DNA of 64,000 nt from Algoriphagus iocasae (GTDB taxonomy: Bacteria; Bacteroidota; Bacteroidia; Cytophagales; Cyclobacteriaceae). The DNA is taken from assembly GCF_014206875.1 (NCBI RefSeq), contig NZ_JACIJO010000001.1, forward strand, positions 1,140,588 to 1,204,587, in the 5' to 3' direction. Under the pieces are notes generated by a model. The model was not told where the DNA came from and searched no databases. It worked only from the letters and a program-made list of their open reading frames with translations. The position numbers and the translations under genes were made by a program. Positions 26,752 to 34,662 of the stretch are shown one piece after another; the first letter of the stretch is position 1, and every line of letters begins with the position of its first letter.

Positions 26752-28806
26752 ATGGAAAAGCATAATCACGAACACCACAAGCATCATACACACGAGGGTC
26801 ACCAAAAGAGCCAATCATCAGATCATCAAACCATCAACAAATCAGACCATCAGCATGGGCACCATGACCACCATGCCATGATGATCGAGGATTTTAAAAA
26901 GCGTTTTTGGATTTCTCTGGTGCTCACCGTACCGATCCTGGCACTATCTCATATGATCCAGCAATTACTGGGATTTGAGCTAACCTTTTTTGGTGATCAG
27001 TACGTCCTTTTTGGGCTTTCCACCATTGTCTTCTTTTATGGGGGCTGGCCTTTTCTCAAAGGACTTTGGGACGAGTTGAAGGACAAAAACCCGGGCATGA
27101 TGACCCTGATTGCAGTGGCCATTACTGTGGCTTATGTGTACAGCTCGGCTGTGGTGTTTGGCTTGGAGGGGATGGATTTTTTCTGGGAGCTGGCGACCCT
27201 TATTGTCATCATGCTGCTGGGGCATTGGATCGAGATGAAATCGGTAATGGGTGCATCAAGAGCGCTCGAATTACTGGTGCAGATGATGCCTTCCGAAGCT
27301 CATTTGGTTCAGGGAGACCAAATCAAGGACATCAAGGTTGATCAACTGAAAAAGGAGGATATCATCCTGATAAAAGCCAATGAAAAAATACCTGCGGACG
27401 GTACAGTGGTGGATGGGGAAAGCCACCTGGACGAAAGCATGCTCACCGGTGAGAGCAAGCCGGTGAAAAAATCCAAGGGCGACCCGGTCATTGGCGGATC
27501 AGTAAATGGCAGCCAATCCATCAAGGTGAAAGTGTCCAAAACCGGGAAAGAAAGCTACCTCAACAAAGTGATCACGCTGGTTGAAGAAGCTCAGAAAGCT
27601 AAATCGAAAACTCAAAACCTGGCCAATGTTGCCGCAAGATGGCTCACTTTCATCGCCATTGGTGCGGGTACTATTACGTTGTTTACCTGGATCAGCTTGG
27701 GTAAGCCTTTAGATTTTGCATTGGAACGAATGGTGACCGTCATGGTTATATCCTGTCCACATGCGTTGGGTTTGGCCATACCACTAGTTGTAGCCATTTC
27801 CACTGCTGTTTCAGCAGGAAAAGGCTTGCTGATCCGCAACCGTACTGCTTTTGAAAATGCTCGGAAGATTACCGCAATGGTGTTTGACAAAACAGGCACG
27901 TTGACCGAAGGCAAATTTGGTGTCTCACGATATGAGAGCCTTTCTGATGATATGAACAAAAATGAACTGCTGTCCTTTGCCGCTTCGCTGGAGCAGCAAT
28001 CGGAGCACCCAATTGCACAAGGCATTGTGAAAGCAGCGAAAGAGGCAGGCCTGGCATTGAAAAAGGTAGAAAATTTTGAATCATTAACGGCCAAGGGCAT
28101 TCAAGGCAAGATCGAGGGACAAAATTGGAAAGTAGTCAGCCCCGGCTACCTGAAAGAAAACGACATAAATATCCCCGATCAGGCAGGATCTGATGAGGCA
28201 GAAACCATCGTGTATGTGCTGCAAGAGAATCTAATAATAGGCTTCATAGCCTTGTCCGACCAAATCAGGGAAGAAAGCCCTAAAGCCATCGAAACGCTTC
28301 GGGAAAAAGGCATGAAGCTATACATGGCTACCGGGGACAATGAGAAAACCGCCAAGGCAGTCAGTGAAAAACTCGGGCTGGATGGCTACTACAGTGAGGT
28401 ACTGCCCCATCAAAAAGTGGAAATCATCAAGAAACTCCAAAAAGAAGGCCACTTTGTAGCCATGACGGGTGATGGTGTGAATGACGCCCCTGCACTGGCA
28501 CAGGCTAATGTGGGTATTGCAGTAGGTTCCGGTACCGATGTGGCTGCTGAGACAGCCGACATCATCCTGGTCAACAGCAACCCAAAGGACATTGCCAACC
28601 TGGTTCTGTTTGGCAGGGCAACCTACAACAAAATGATTCAAAACCTCGCCTGGGCTACCGGTTACAATGCCATCGCATTACCTTTGGCCACCGGCTTTAT
28701 CCCCGGCCTGGTTATAAGCCCTGCCATAGGCGCAGTGTTCATGAGCCTGAGTACGGTCATAGTCGCCATTAATGCGCAATTGCTGAAACGAAAAATTAAG
28801 AACTGA
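26752..28806 (+). CDS. copB: CopB-type copper P1B-ATPase (CPH motif)
   Basis: This 684-residue inner-membrane ATPase has a histidine-rich N-terminus (HNHEHHKHHTHEGHQ; HQHGHHDHHAMM) instead of CxxC domains. The P-type motifs are all there: LTGESKPVKK, the metal-binding transmembrane CPH in VISCPHALGLAIP, the phosphorylated aspartate in VFDKTGTLTEG, the SEHP motif, and TGDGVNDAPALAQANVGIAV. CPH with a His-rich N-terminus marks the P1B-3 group, which exports Cu(II) or Cu(I)/Ag(I) from the cytoplasm. It is the last gene of the APC-PepSY-DUF2911 run. Confidence 0.92.
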   Translation: MEKHNHEHHKHHTHEGHQKSQSSDHQTINKSDHQHGHHDHHAMMIEDFKKRFWISLVLTVPILALSHMIQQLLGFELTFFGDQYVLFGLSTIVFFYGGWPFLKGLWDELKDKNPGMMTLIAVAITVAYVYSSAVVFGLEGMDFFWELATLIVIMLLGHWIEMKSVMGASRALELLVQMMPSEAHLVQGDQIKDIKVDQLKKEDIILIKANEKIPADGTVVDGESHLDESMLTGESKPVKKSKGDPVIGGSVNGSQSIKVKVSKTGKESYLNKVITLVEEAQKAKSKTQNLANVAARWLTFIAIGAGTITLFTWISLGKPLDFALERMVTVMVISCPHALGLAIPLVVAISTAVSAGKGLLIRNRTAFENARKITAMVFDKTGTLTEGKFGVSRYESLSDDMNKNELLSFAASLEQQSEHPIAQGIVKAAKEAGLALKKVENFESLTAKGIQGKIEGQNWKVVSPGYLKENDINIPDQAGSDEAETIVYVLQENLIIGFIALSDQIREESPKAIETLREKGMKLYMATGDNEKTAKAVSEKLGLDGYYSEVLPHQKVEIIKKLQKEGHFVAMTGDGVNDAPALAQANVGIAVGSGTDVAAETADIILVNSNPKDIANLVLFGRATYNKMIQNLAWATGYNAIALPLATGFIPGLVISPAIGAVFMSLSTVIVAINAQLLKRKIKN

Positions 28807-28914
28807 CTACCCCTGCTCAGATTTGGGAAGACCAGGTAAAATCTGCTGTGTTGATTATTTGAACCAGTTCATGCAGTAAATAGACACTATGAAAATGAAA
28901 AACTCACTTTTTAA
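28807..28914 (+). other. gap between copB and the rteC remnant
   Basis: This is a 108-base gap without gene or clear hairpin. The metal operon ends here and remnants of another mobile element begin. Confidence 0.3.
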
Positions 28915-29275
28915 ATGCCTGAAAATTATAACCAACAATATGAAGATTTAGAGGACAAACTTAGAATGATCGATCTGGAGGAAGATAACCTCCTCAAAAA
29001 ATCAGAGCTGAGCTTTCAAAGGGTTCTAATTGCCATTAACAGGTTACAGAATGTCTTAACTAAAAACCTTGTAGATTCTCAAGCCGGTGAAATACTCTTC
29101 TTTAAGGAGATTTAACCCAAATACGCCTGCAAACTCATTTACAATCTCAACGTGTTCAATTTTGGAACTAACAAGCCCAATAGGGATTAAGATTAGGCGC
29201 AAGTATTATCAAAACGAATTAGATAAGCTCACAGGCTTCTTTGACAATATCTTGGAGTTTTACCTACGCAATTAA
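28915..29275 (+). pseudogene. rteC remnant with a stop and a frameshift
   Basis: The first 66 codons read as the N-terminal helices of an RteC-like protein (EDLEDKLRMIDLEEDNLLKK through GEILFFKEI). An in-frame TAA then interrupts it, although the text after it continues the family pattern (PKYACKLIYNLNVFNF) before the frame shifts to TSPIGIKIRRKYYQNELDKL and TGFFDNILEFYLRN. RteC is a regulator of excision in CTnDOT-type elements. The gene has at least two lesions and lacks its C-terminal half, so it is dead. Confidence 0.75.
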
Positions 29276-29317
29276 AAACCCAAAGACCACCAAAAGCCGC
29301 TTGGAAACAATGGAGTG

Positions 29318-30004
29318 ATGAGGCACCTAGAGAGGTTCTGGAAGATGGTGACCATGGCTGTAAAAATGGAATGGGTAAGCCGGGATCCCTTTGAAAAGTA
29401 TCTGCTCAAATTTCATCGAGTTGATAGGGATTTCCTTAATCACGAAGAGTTGGAGGCAGTAGAAAACAAGGACTTCAAGATTGTGCGTTTGCAGTGGGTC
29501 AGGGATCTGTTTGTGTTCAGTTGCTATACCGGACTGGCCTACATCGATGCGATGAACCTGACACCATCCAACATCACGATTGGCATTGATGGGGAGTACT
29601 GGCTTTCCACCTGCCGCCAGAAAACCGACCAACCTGTCAGGGTTCCCATCCTTCCCAAGGCCTGGGAGATTATTGAGAAATACAGAACCCACCCAAGGGC
29701 TTTGCAAAAAGGATCTGTATTCCCTATGATCTCTAATCAAAAGCTTAACTCTTATCTGAAAGAAATAGCCGACCTGTGCGGGATTGAAAAGAACCTCACC
29801 TTTCACCTGGCCAGGCATACATTTGCCACCACCGTTACTCTTTGCAATGGTGTCCCGTTGGAGACTGTGAGCAAGATGCTGGGTCATTCAAAAATCACCA
29901 CTACTCAGGTTTACGCTAAAGTGGTGGAGAAGAAGGTAAGGGAAGACATGCACACTCTCCGGGAGAAGCTGGCAGCACCAAAATTGATGAGAAGGGCGAA
30001 GTAG
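29318..30004 (+). CDS. tyrosine recombinase, N-terminally truncated
   Basis: About 229 residues cover the catalytic domain of a Bacteroidota mobile-element integrase. Visible are CYTGLAYIDAMNLT (the place of the first Arg, here Ala, as in many integrases of this group), RQKTDQPVRVPILPKAW, the box HLARHTFATT, LGHSKITTTQVYAKV (nucleophile Tyr). The arm-binding and core-binding domains are missing: the frame starts in the linker at MRHLERFWKMVTMAVKMEW just after the rteC remnant. It is probably a relic of an older element now nested in the metal island. Confidence 0.8.
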   Translation: MRHLERFWKMVTMAVKMEWVSRDPFEKYLLKFHRVDRDFLNHEELEAVENKDFKIVRLQWVRDLFVFSCYTGLAYIDAMNLTPSNITIGIDGEYWLSTCRQKTDQPVRVPILPKAWEIIEKYRTHPRALQKGSVFPMISNQKLNSYLKEIADLCGIEKNLTFHLARHTFATTVTLCNGVPLETVSKMLGHSKITTTQVYAKVVEKKVREDMHTLREKLAAPKLMRRAK

Positions 30005-30026
30005 CCCTTCGAAGTAGCCCTTTTTT
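29991..30026 (+). terminator. terminator at the end of the recombinase gene
   Basis: The arms gaagggc (29991-29997) and gcccttc (30004-30010) overlap the last codons and stop. A second gccc at 30017-30020 followed by six T's can pair with gggc at 29994, giving a classic terminator. It isolates the arsR promoter from upstream transcription. Confidence 0.65.
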
Positions 30027-30085
30027 GTATTTAAGTGATTGCTTAAATACATTTAATTCCTTAGCTTTGTTAAGCAAATGCTTAA
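30027..30085 (+). promoter_or_regulatory. arsR promoter with two palindromic operators
   Basis: The first palindrome is gtatttaag (30027-30035), six bases, cttaaatac (30042-30050). The second is ttaagcaaatgcttaa (30070-30085). Between them is a Bacteroidota-type promoter: TTG at 30039-30041, 20 bases, then TAGCTTTG at 30062-30069 (consensus TAnnTTTG). The operators overlap the -33 element and sit just after the -7 element, the usual place for autorepression by an ArsR protein. Confidence 0.75.
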
Positions 30086-30095
30086 ATACGAAGTT

Positions 30096-30464
30096 ATGAA
30101 TACATGTATCCGTGTCTTTGCCGATAGCGACCAGATCAATAGGTGCAGGGAAGACTTGAAGAGTAAAGAAGAAGGCTTTTTAGAACTGGCAGATGTACTG
30201 AACCTGGCTGGTAATGCGGTTCGCCTCAAAATCCTGTACCTCTTGAAACAGGAAAATGAACTTTGTCCGTGCGACTTGTCAGACATCCTAGGCATGACAG
30301 TGCCGGCCATTTCCCAACATCTGAAAAAGCTGAAGGATGCAGGAATCGTGACAACCAAAAAATCCGGACAAACCATCTTCTATTCAGTAGAAGCGCACAG
30401 TCAGCGGATCATTTCATCAGTGCTCGATTTGTTTAATCTCCCAAATACAATTCCTGCCCTATGA
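30096..30464 (+). CDS. ArsR/SmtB-family metal-responsive repressor
   Basis: The 122-residue winged-helix repressor shows LAGNAVRLKILYLLKQENEL, CPCDLSDILGMTVPAISQHL and KKLKDAGIVTTKKSGQTIFY. The CPCD at the start of the recognition part is a typical thiolate metal site (alpha3-type; the ArsR motif is CVCDL), and MNTCIRVFADSDQINRC at the N-terminus adds two cysteines. It should repress the downstream CsoR-like, Cys-rich and MerTP genes until Hg(II), As(III) or another soft metal binds. I chose ATG 30096, since the one at 30078 lies inside the operator. It overlaps the next gene by four bases. Confidence 0.88.
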   Translation: MNTCIRVFADSDQINRCREDLKSKEEGFLELADVLNLAGNAVRLKILYLLKQENELCPCDLSDILGMTVPAISQHLKKLKDAGIVTTKKSGQTIFYSVEAHSQRIISSVLDLFNLPNTIPAL

Positions 30465-30850
30465 TATCCAGTGATCTTACCCAAAGCATAAAGGTTTCCT
30501 TAAAAACTGCTACCGGGCAGTTGGGATATATCCTCAGTAAAATTGACGATGAGGACCAGGTGGAAAACATACTTCTCCAGTTGAAGGCGGTACAATCCAC
30601 CCTTACCAAGACTACTTATGAATTATTGGATGATACCTACAGAAAAGCATTAGCAGAAAGAATCTCGTTAGCTTACCAGAACTGCCCCGGTAACTGTGGT
30701 AATGAAGAAACAATAGAAAAGCTGAGAACACTATTTCCAGAGCTTAAACTCGAAGAAGTGCCTGAAAAACTAAGGGAAGCCCGGACGGTGGAAGAAGAAT
30801 TGAAGAAATTTTTATCCGAACGTTTGGACACCCCCTCCCCCCGTGACTGA
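30461..30850 (+). CDS. CsoR/RcnR-like helical protein without the usual metal ligands
   Basis: The first 70 residues of this 129-residue protein follow the CsoR pattern: SIKVSLKTATGQLGYILSKI, EDQVENILLQLKAVQSTLTK and TTYELLDDTYRKALAERI. CsoR repressors bind Cu(I) through a Cys-His-Cys set. Here the Cys before the DILxQ-like motif is Val and the H-x-x-C site is absent; instead CPGNC occurs further on. The remaining 50 residues are a charged helix. It may have become a partner of the ArsR protein or sense another metal through CPGNC. Family assignment is moderate. Confidence 0.55.
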   Translation: MISSDLTQSIKVSLKTATGQLGYILSKIDDEDQVENILLQLKAVQSTLTKTTYELLDDTYRKALAERISLAYQNCPGNCGNEETIEKLRTLFPELKLEEVPEKLREARTVEEELKKFLSERLDTPSPRD

Positions 30851-30885
30851 ACTTTGGAGAGATGTTTCAATAAAATAGTATTGAT

Positions 30886-31089
30886 ATGAAAAGTAAACTC
30901 ATGATTTTGGCCACAGCGGGTATTCTCGCCATTGGTGGCCTTGCTTACGGGATCAACTCATCCCCAAAAGCTTGTCCTTTGGAAGGTACTCCAGATTGTC
31001 CAAAAGTTAGCTGCCCTTTGGCAGGCACTCCGGAATGTCCTTATGATTTGAAAGTGGCGGAAATACCCGCCTGCTGCAAGAAAAAGTAA
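30886..31089 (+). CDS. small secreted Cys-rich protein with CPLxGTPxCP repeats
   Basis: The 67-residue protein has a signal or anchor helix (LMILATAGILAIGGLAYGIN) and two copies of a metal-ligand-like repeat, CPLEGTPDCPK and CPLAGTPECPY, ending in ACCKKK. Eight cysteines in about 38 residues after the helix point to a periplasmic thiol-rich metal binder. It lies between the regulators and merTP and may hand Hg(II) to the transporter. I do not know a named family. Confidence 0.7.
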   Translation: MKSKLMILATAGILAIGGLAYGINSSPKACPLEGTPDCPKVSCPLAGTPECPYDLKVAEIPACCKKK

Positions 31090-31092
31090 CCG

Positions 31093-31118
31093 GGAGGGCG
31101 CAGAGCCCTTCTTTTTTT
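31093..31118 (+). terminator. terminator or attenuator before merTP
   Basis: A short stem, agggc with gccct (31095-31099 and 31105-31109) plus a G-U pair, is followed by seven T's (31112-31118). It lies only a few bases before the ATG of merTP. It may reduce merTP expression relative to the genes upstream. Confidence 0.55.
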
Positions 31119-31121
31119 GAA

Positions 31122-31733
31122 ATGAAAAAGTATATGAAAAATTCGCTTTTAACCAGCGGTATTATGGCTGCACTCTTAAGTTCACTTTGCTGCATCACCC
31201 CGGTGCTTGCACTAGTGGCCGGTGCAAGCGGGATTGCCTCCACTTTTTCCTGGCTGGATCCTGCACGGCCCTTTTTTGTGGGCATTACGGTTGTAGTGTT
31301 GGGTTTTGCCTGGTACCAAAAACTTAAACCAAAGGCCAAAGGTGAAATAGAATGTGCGTGTGAGGAGGACCTACAGCCCTCCTTTTGGAAAACAAGGAAA
31401 TTCCTTGGGATAGTCACCGTTTTTGCGACCCTGATGCTCACATTCCCGCTTTATGCTCACATTTTCTACCCTAAATCTGAAAAGCAAGTGATCATCGTTG
31501 ATAAGTCAGACATTCAGACCGTAAATTTTCAAATCAAAGGCATGACTTGCCAGGGTTGCGCAGATCATGTTGAACATGAGGTAAATAAGCTCAGCGGTAT
31601 CCTTAAAGTAACCGCATCCTACGAACAGGGCAATGCCATTGTAGAATTTGACAATACCAAAACAGGCATCCTTGAAATTGAGCAAGCTATCAACTCGACC
31701 GGATATTCCGTGACCAATAAAACAGAGAAATAA
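31122..31733 (+). CDS. merTP: MerT-MerP fusion, mercuric ion transporter
   Basis: The 203-residue protein joins MerT (helices with the Cys pair in LLSSLCCITPVLALVAGASG, later GEIECACEEDLQP, then a third helix) to a C-terminal MerP-like HMA domain with QIKGMTCQGCADHVEHEVNK. MerP normally binds Hg(II) in the periplasm and passes it to MerT, which brings it into the cell for reduction by MerA. Fused MerTP is common in Bacteroidota. No merA or merB is in this window, so how imported Hg would be detoxified is open. Confidence 0.88.
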   Translation: MKKYMKNSLLTSGIMAALLSSLCCITPVLALVAGASGIASTFSWLDPARPFFVGITVVVLGFAWYQKLKPKAKGEIECACEEDLQPSFWKTRKFLGIVTVFATLMLTFPLYAHIFYPKSEKQVIIVDKSDIQTVNFQIKGMTCQGCADHVEHEVNKLSGILKVTASYEQGNAIVEFDNTKTGILEIEQAINSTGYSVTNKTEK

Positions 31734-31946
31734 ATGGAAATCATATTAGAATCAACCATCACCTGCCCGGAATGCGGGCATCAAAAAGAAGAAACCATGC
31801 CCACTGACGCCTGTCAGTATTTTTACGAATGTGAAAATTGCCACCAGGTACTAAAACCGAAGGAAGGGGATTGCTGCGTGTATTGCAGCTATGGCTCAGC
31901 ACCTTGTCCACCAGTACAATTGGATTCTGATCAAGCATGTTGCTAG
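31734..31946 (+). CDS. GDCCVxC-domain metal-binding protein
   Basis: The 70-residue protein starts at the codon after the merTP stop. It has a zinc-ribbon-like layout with TCPECGHQKEE, YECENCHQVLKPKEGDCCVY and CSYGSAPCPP, ending QACC. This is the GDCCVxC family that follows merT genes in Bacteroidota and Proteobacteria. It probably binds Hg(II) or another soft metal in the cytoplasm. The 3' half lies in the right copy of the 619-bp repeat. Confidence 0.85.
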   Translation: MEIILESTITCPECGHQKEETMPTDACQYFYECENCHQVLKPKEGDCCVYCSYGSAPCPPVQLDSDQACC

Positions 31947-32470
31947 CGTAGACAATGCTTTATCTGACATACATCATGTTTTAACATGTACAATGTCATA
32001 GCACCCTCAATAACCGTTGCGTACTTTTGAGTCATATTGAAGGGAATACCAAATAGATGCCCCTTCAATGGATGGCATTTTACATCAAAAAGGCTCATGA
32101 AGCGCAACTTATATATAGTCCTGCTCATTGCAATGCTCCTCCCTGGCAAAGGGATGGCAGTGTTTCAGCACTTTTGTGGGGGCGAACTGATCAGTTTCGA
32201 GCTTTTTCTAAAACACCACGAACCATGCTGTGACGATCACAGCAACCCTTGTGATGGCTGTGAGGACCAGGAAACCATCTTCTCTCTTGATGATTTCAGA
32301 GCACCTCATTCTGACATTCCGGTCATTGCTTTTTCACCTGCGGCATTGGCTCAGCCATCTTTCCATTTGCCTTCTACACAATTTTTCGAATCAAGAACAT
32401 ACACAAATCCTAAAAAGGCTCCCCCGGCTGGTCAGGGCGGTATCGCTCTATCCTGTTCCAGTCATTTCTT
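31852..32470 (+). repeat. 619-bp direct repeat, right copy
   Basis: It matches 4753-5371 in the same orientation. This copy lies in its natural context, since the GDCCVxC gene at its start is whole. The left copy is therefore the probable product of a duplication or of the insertion of the island. Confidence 0.9.
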
Positions 32471-32486
32471 ATTTAGATACATCTGA
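32097..32486 (+). pseudogene. HYC_CC_PP gene, right copy, frameshifted near the 3' end
   Basis: Near-identical to the gene at 4997-5377 through the signal peptide and Cys-rich part (EPCCDDHSNPCDGCEDQE). A C-run of five instead of six near 32420 shifts the frame, so the C-terminal part becomes PPAGQGGIALSCSSHFLFRY instead of ending LFQSFLL. The protein may still be made with its metal-binding part intact, but the conserved family ending is lost. Confidence 0.65.
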
Positions 32487-32672
32487 TTATCAGTTAGTTG
32501 CCTGGGTTACGAAACCTTCGAGCAATGTCGGAAATGGTTCTGTAAAATATAGCTGTTCCGGGATATTCGAACAGCATTAGAACACGATCTATCCGACAAA
32601 ACTATCATCAAGTTTCTTTAATCAGACTTTCAATAAAATAATTTCTGCGTGCAATTGTCCGGCAATCGCTCC
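32487..32672 (+). other. short gap after the right repeat
   Basis: Nothing gene-like is visible. A small inverted repeat, ctgttc and gaacag, lies around 32553-32574. Confidence 0.3.
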
Positions 32673-32867
32673 ATGCAAATCAAACCTCTACCGGATCTGG
32701 TTGCTTATCGAAAAAAAATAACAGCATTGGAAAAGGAAATTTCAAAGTTAAAATCGGCCATAGCCAAGAGCAAACAGTTCAATCAAAAAGTGGAATTGAA
32801 CCAACAGCTAAAAGCCGCTGAAAAGGAGCTGGAGTGGCTATTTGCAGATGGGAAAGGATCAAATTGA
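32673..32867 (+). CDS. small coiled-coil protein, uncertain
   Basis: A 64-residue frame starting MQIKPLPDLVAYRKKITALE and then KEISKLKSAIAKSKQFNQKV. It is a strongly charged, heptad-like helix. No family is recognised and there is no clear ribosome binding site. It lies alone between the metal island and the convergent ImmA/IrrE gene, and could be real or chance. Confidence 0.35.
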   Translation: MQIKPLPDLVAYRKKITALEKEISKLKSAIAKSKQFNQKVELNQQLKAAEKELEWLFADGKGSN

Positions 32868-32940
32868 TGGAGTTCGGAATTCCGAAATACTTAACTTCGA
32901 TAAAACATTGTCTAAAGGAAGTCGGCCGAAAATCATGAAT

Positions 32941-33780
32941 TTAATTTTCCCAGATGATGCTTAGGATGGTTTTATACCGCCTTGTTGGAATGCAATACTC
33001 ATAGAAGTCTGTATCTTCATCATATTCACTTAGATTGAACCATGTTGATTTGTTAATGTTCTGTGCTTTTTCTTCAAGTTTATACACAAACTCGTAATCT
33101 TTTTGAATATACTCTGCGGCAACTGAATCGGAAGGTGGTGCTAACTTGGTGTAATCGCCCAACCAAACTTTTAAGTCGTTGGACTTTTTCCAATATTTCA
33201 CTTTCCCATTCTCGATAAAGACAAGGCAAAGAGGGTGTAACTGCTCAAACTGCAAATAGCGAAAAATAGTTGCTGTCAAACTAGTTTTAAATCGTTCTGA
33301 AAGTTGCTTGATCAAAAGGGGTGAAAACTTCTTGCCTTTTGCTTCTTTAAGGAATAAATTTTCAGGCATTAGAAGTTCACTGGCGAATTCATTTGCTTCC
33401 AATTCTTGCCTCCCGTTTTTCAATGTATTTTCCGTACCTTCAATAATGTTAAAATTAGTGAATGTATCATCGGGAAGCTGCATATTTCTATGCATCAAGA
33501 GATGCCCTATCTCATGGGCTGCAACGAAGCGTTTTCTCTCCTGGAACTGTATCTTTGAATTTACCTTTATAACCGCCTTATTGTTTCCAAACACAATTTT
33601 TCCATCACAATTAGAGAGCTCTTCTTCGATAAGTATTGCATCATGCCCAGCAACCACTAATCCGGCGACAAACAGATCCATGTCCAAATCGGTTATCTCA
33701 TCCAATCCACAGTCGTCTAAAAGTTTGCGAGCCTGTAAGCGCGCATTATTGACGCTTCTCATCGTTCTCCAATTCTTCAA
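32941..33780 (-). CDS. ImmA/IrrE-family metallopeptidase
   Basis: The 279-residue protein has a zinc-peptidase site, RKRFVAAHEIGHLLMHRNMQ (HExxH), and the third-ligand region QELEANEFASELLMPENLF, both typical of ImmA/IrrE. Family members cleave a partner repressor or sigma-related protein (ImmR, DdrO, or CapH in CBASS loci) after a stress signal. The 100 C-terminal residues form an additional domain of unknown role. It is the last gene of a three-gene minus-strand operon whose first gene is a sigma-like HTH protein, and it overlaps the middle gene by 35 bases. It lies divergent to the CBASS operon, so it is a candidate CapP-like regulator. Confidence 0.88.
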   Translation of the reverse strand: MKNWRTMRSVNNARLQARKLLDDCGLDEITDLDMDLFVAGLVVAGHDAILIEEELSNCDGKIVFGNNKAVIKVNSKIQFQERKRFVAAHEIGHLLMHRNMQLPDDTFTNFNIIEGTENTLKNGRQELEANEFASELLMPENLFLKEAKGKKFSPLLIKQLSERFKTSLTATIFRYLQFEQLHPLCLVFIENGKVKYWKKSNDLKVWLGDYTKLAPPSDSVAAEYIQKDYEFVYKLEEKAQNINKSTWFNLSEYDEDTDFYEYCIPTRRYKTILSIIWEN

Positions 33781-34141
33781 TTAGTTGAACAAAGTTCTGA
33801 TCCTTGATTATTTCGATAATATCCTCTTTGGACAATTTATCGAGATTTCGGTACAAGGCCAAAGAAGCATTACCCTGAATAAATTGTTTGAGCATAGCCA
33901 CAGGCTTCTCAATATTCGCTTCGATGGCTTGTTGAAATTTACTGACTAATTTCAATAAATTGTCATTCCGTTCCTTCTGTGCCTTTGCCCTTGCCAAAAA
34001 AACAAGTTGCTTCTTTTTTTTGTTGTACGCATCGATATCTGATACATCATCTTTCAGCATATCGGCGAGGGCATCCTTGTCCACTTCTTTGTAGAAAGCA
34101 ATCAGAGCATCGTCAATCCTATTTTTAATATTATTGCTCAT
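33746..34141 (-). CDS. helical protein of unknown function in the sigma-like/peptidase operon
   Basis: A 131-residue, highly charged, mostly helical protein (for example DALIAFYKEVDKDALADMLK and AYNKKKKQLVFLARAKAQKE). It has no signal peptide or membrane segment. It overlaps the gene before it by four bases (ATGA) and the peptidase gene after it by 35, so the three are translated together. I do not recognise the family. It could hold the sigma-like protein inactive, or be the peptidase substrate. That is inference from position. Confidence 0.7.
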   Translation of the reverse strand: MSNNIKNRIDDALIAFYKEVDKDALADMLKDDVSDIDAYNKKKKQLVFLARAKAQKERNDNLLKLVSKFQQAIEANIEKPVAMLKQFIQGNASLALYRNLDKLSKEDIIEIIKDQNFVQLIEELENDEKRQ

Positions 34142-34662
34142 ATGATACTTTTTGCTTGTTCTCTTATTTTGGGCAATCTTCGTTCCAATCGTTTCACGGT
34201 CCTGTAAATCTCCTTTACATCAATGCCGAGATCCTCTGCAATTTCTCTTGGTTTGCAGATACCGTCCATCCAATACTCGAACACCATTAATTCGTCATCA
34301 TCCGCTCCAGCCTGTTGCAATAATTCTGAAACTTGTTGCCTTTCTTCTTTAATATCATCTTGATTATTATACGCGTGACTCTCCAAAAGATCCTGCGTTT
34401 GCCCAACCAGAGATCCCTTTAAAAAATTGCTGATTTCACTTCGAAGACTCCCGAACATAAAATCGGTAAACGAACAATTCGCATTTTCCCAATCACGGGT
34501 ACCTTCAATTACCTTTAAAAGTAAATCTCCAACAAAATCAAAAGGCTCTTTTCCTCCCAAATCCTTTAACCCGGCTGACTTCAAACGATTGGTCGCATAC
34601 GAGGTCAACCTGTCTAACAGGTCGTCCAAGTCAATAGATTGCAATTCGTCATAAAGATTCAT
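34138..34662 (-). CDS. sigma-70-like HTH protein
   Basis: The protein of about 174 residues has a region-2-like N-terminal half (YATNRLKSAGLKDLGGKEPF, then DWENANCSFTDFMFGSLRSE) and a region-4-like end with EYWMDGICKPREIAEDLGID and VKEIYRTVKRLERRLPKIRE. It looks like a small sigma factor of Bacteroidota mobile-element type. The frame is open upstream to 34761, but I start at the ATG at 34662, which follows a purine-rich stretch. The gene faces away from the CBASS operon across a 165-base region with an inverted repeat. It may activate or repress its own operon and the CBASS genes. Confidence 0.75.
   Translation of the reverse strand: MNLYDELQSIDLDDLLDRLTSYATNRLKSAGLKDLGGKEPFDFVGDLLLKVIEGTRDWENANCSFTDFMFGSLRSEISNFLKGSLVGQTQDLLESHAYNNQDDIKEERQQVSELLQQAGADDDELMVFEYWMDGICKPREIAEDLGIDVKEIYRTVKRLERRLPKIREQAKSII

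Noticed and set aside
27612..28100. 162-codon frame on the minus strand inside copB
   Set aside because: It is the reverse shadow of a strongly conserved P-type ATPase and has no family features.
30078..30095. Upstream start codon of the ArsR gene
   Set aside because: It lies inside the palindromic operator and too close to the -7 element. The ATG at 30096 is better placed.
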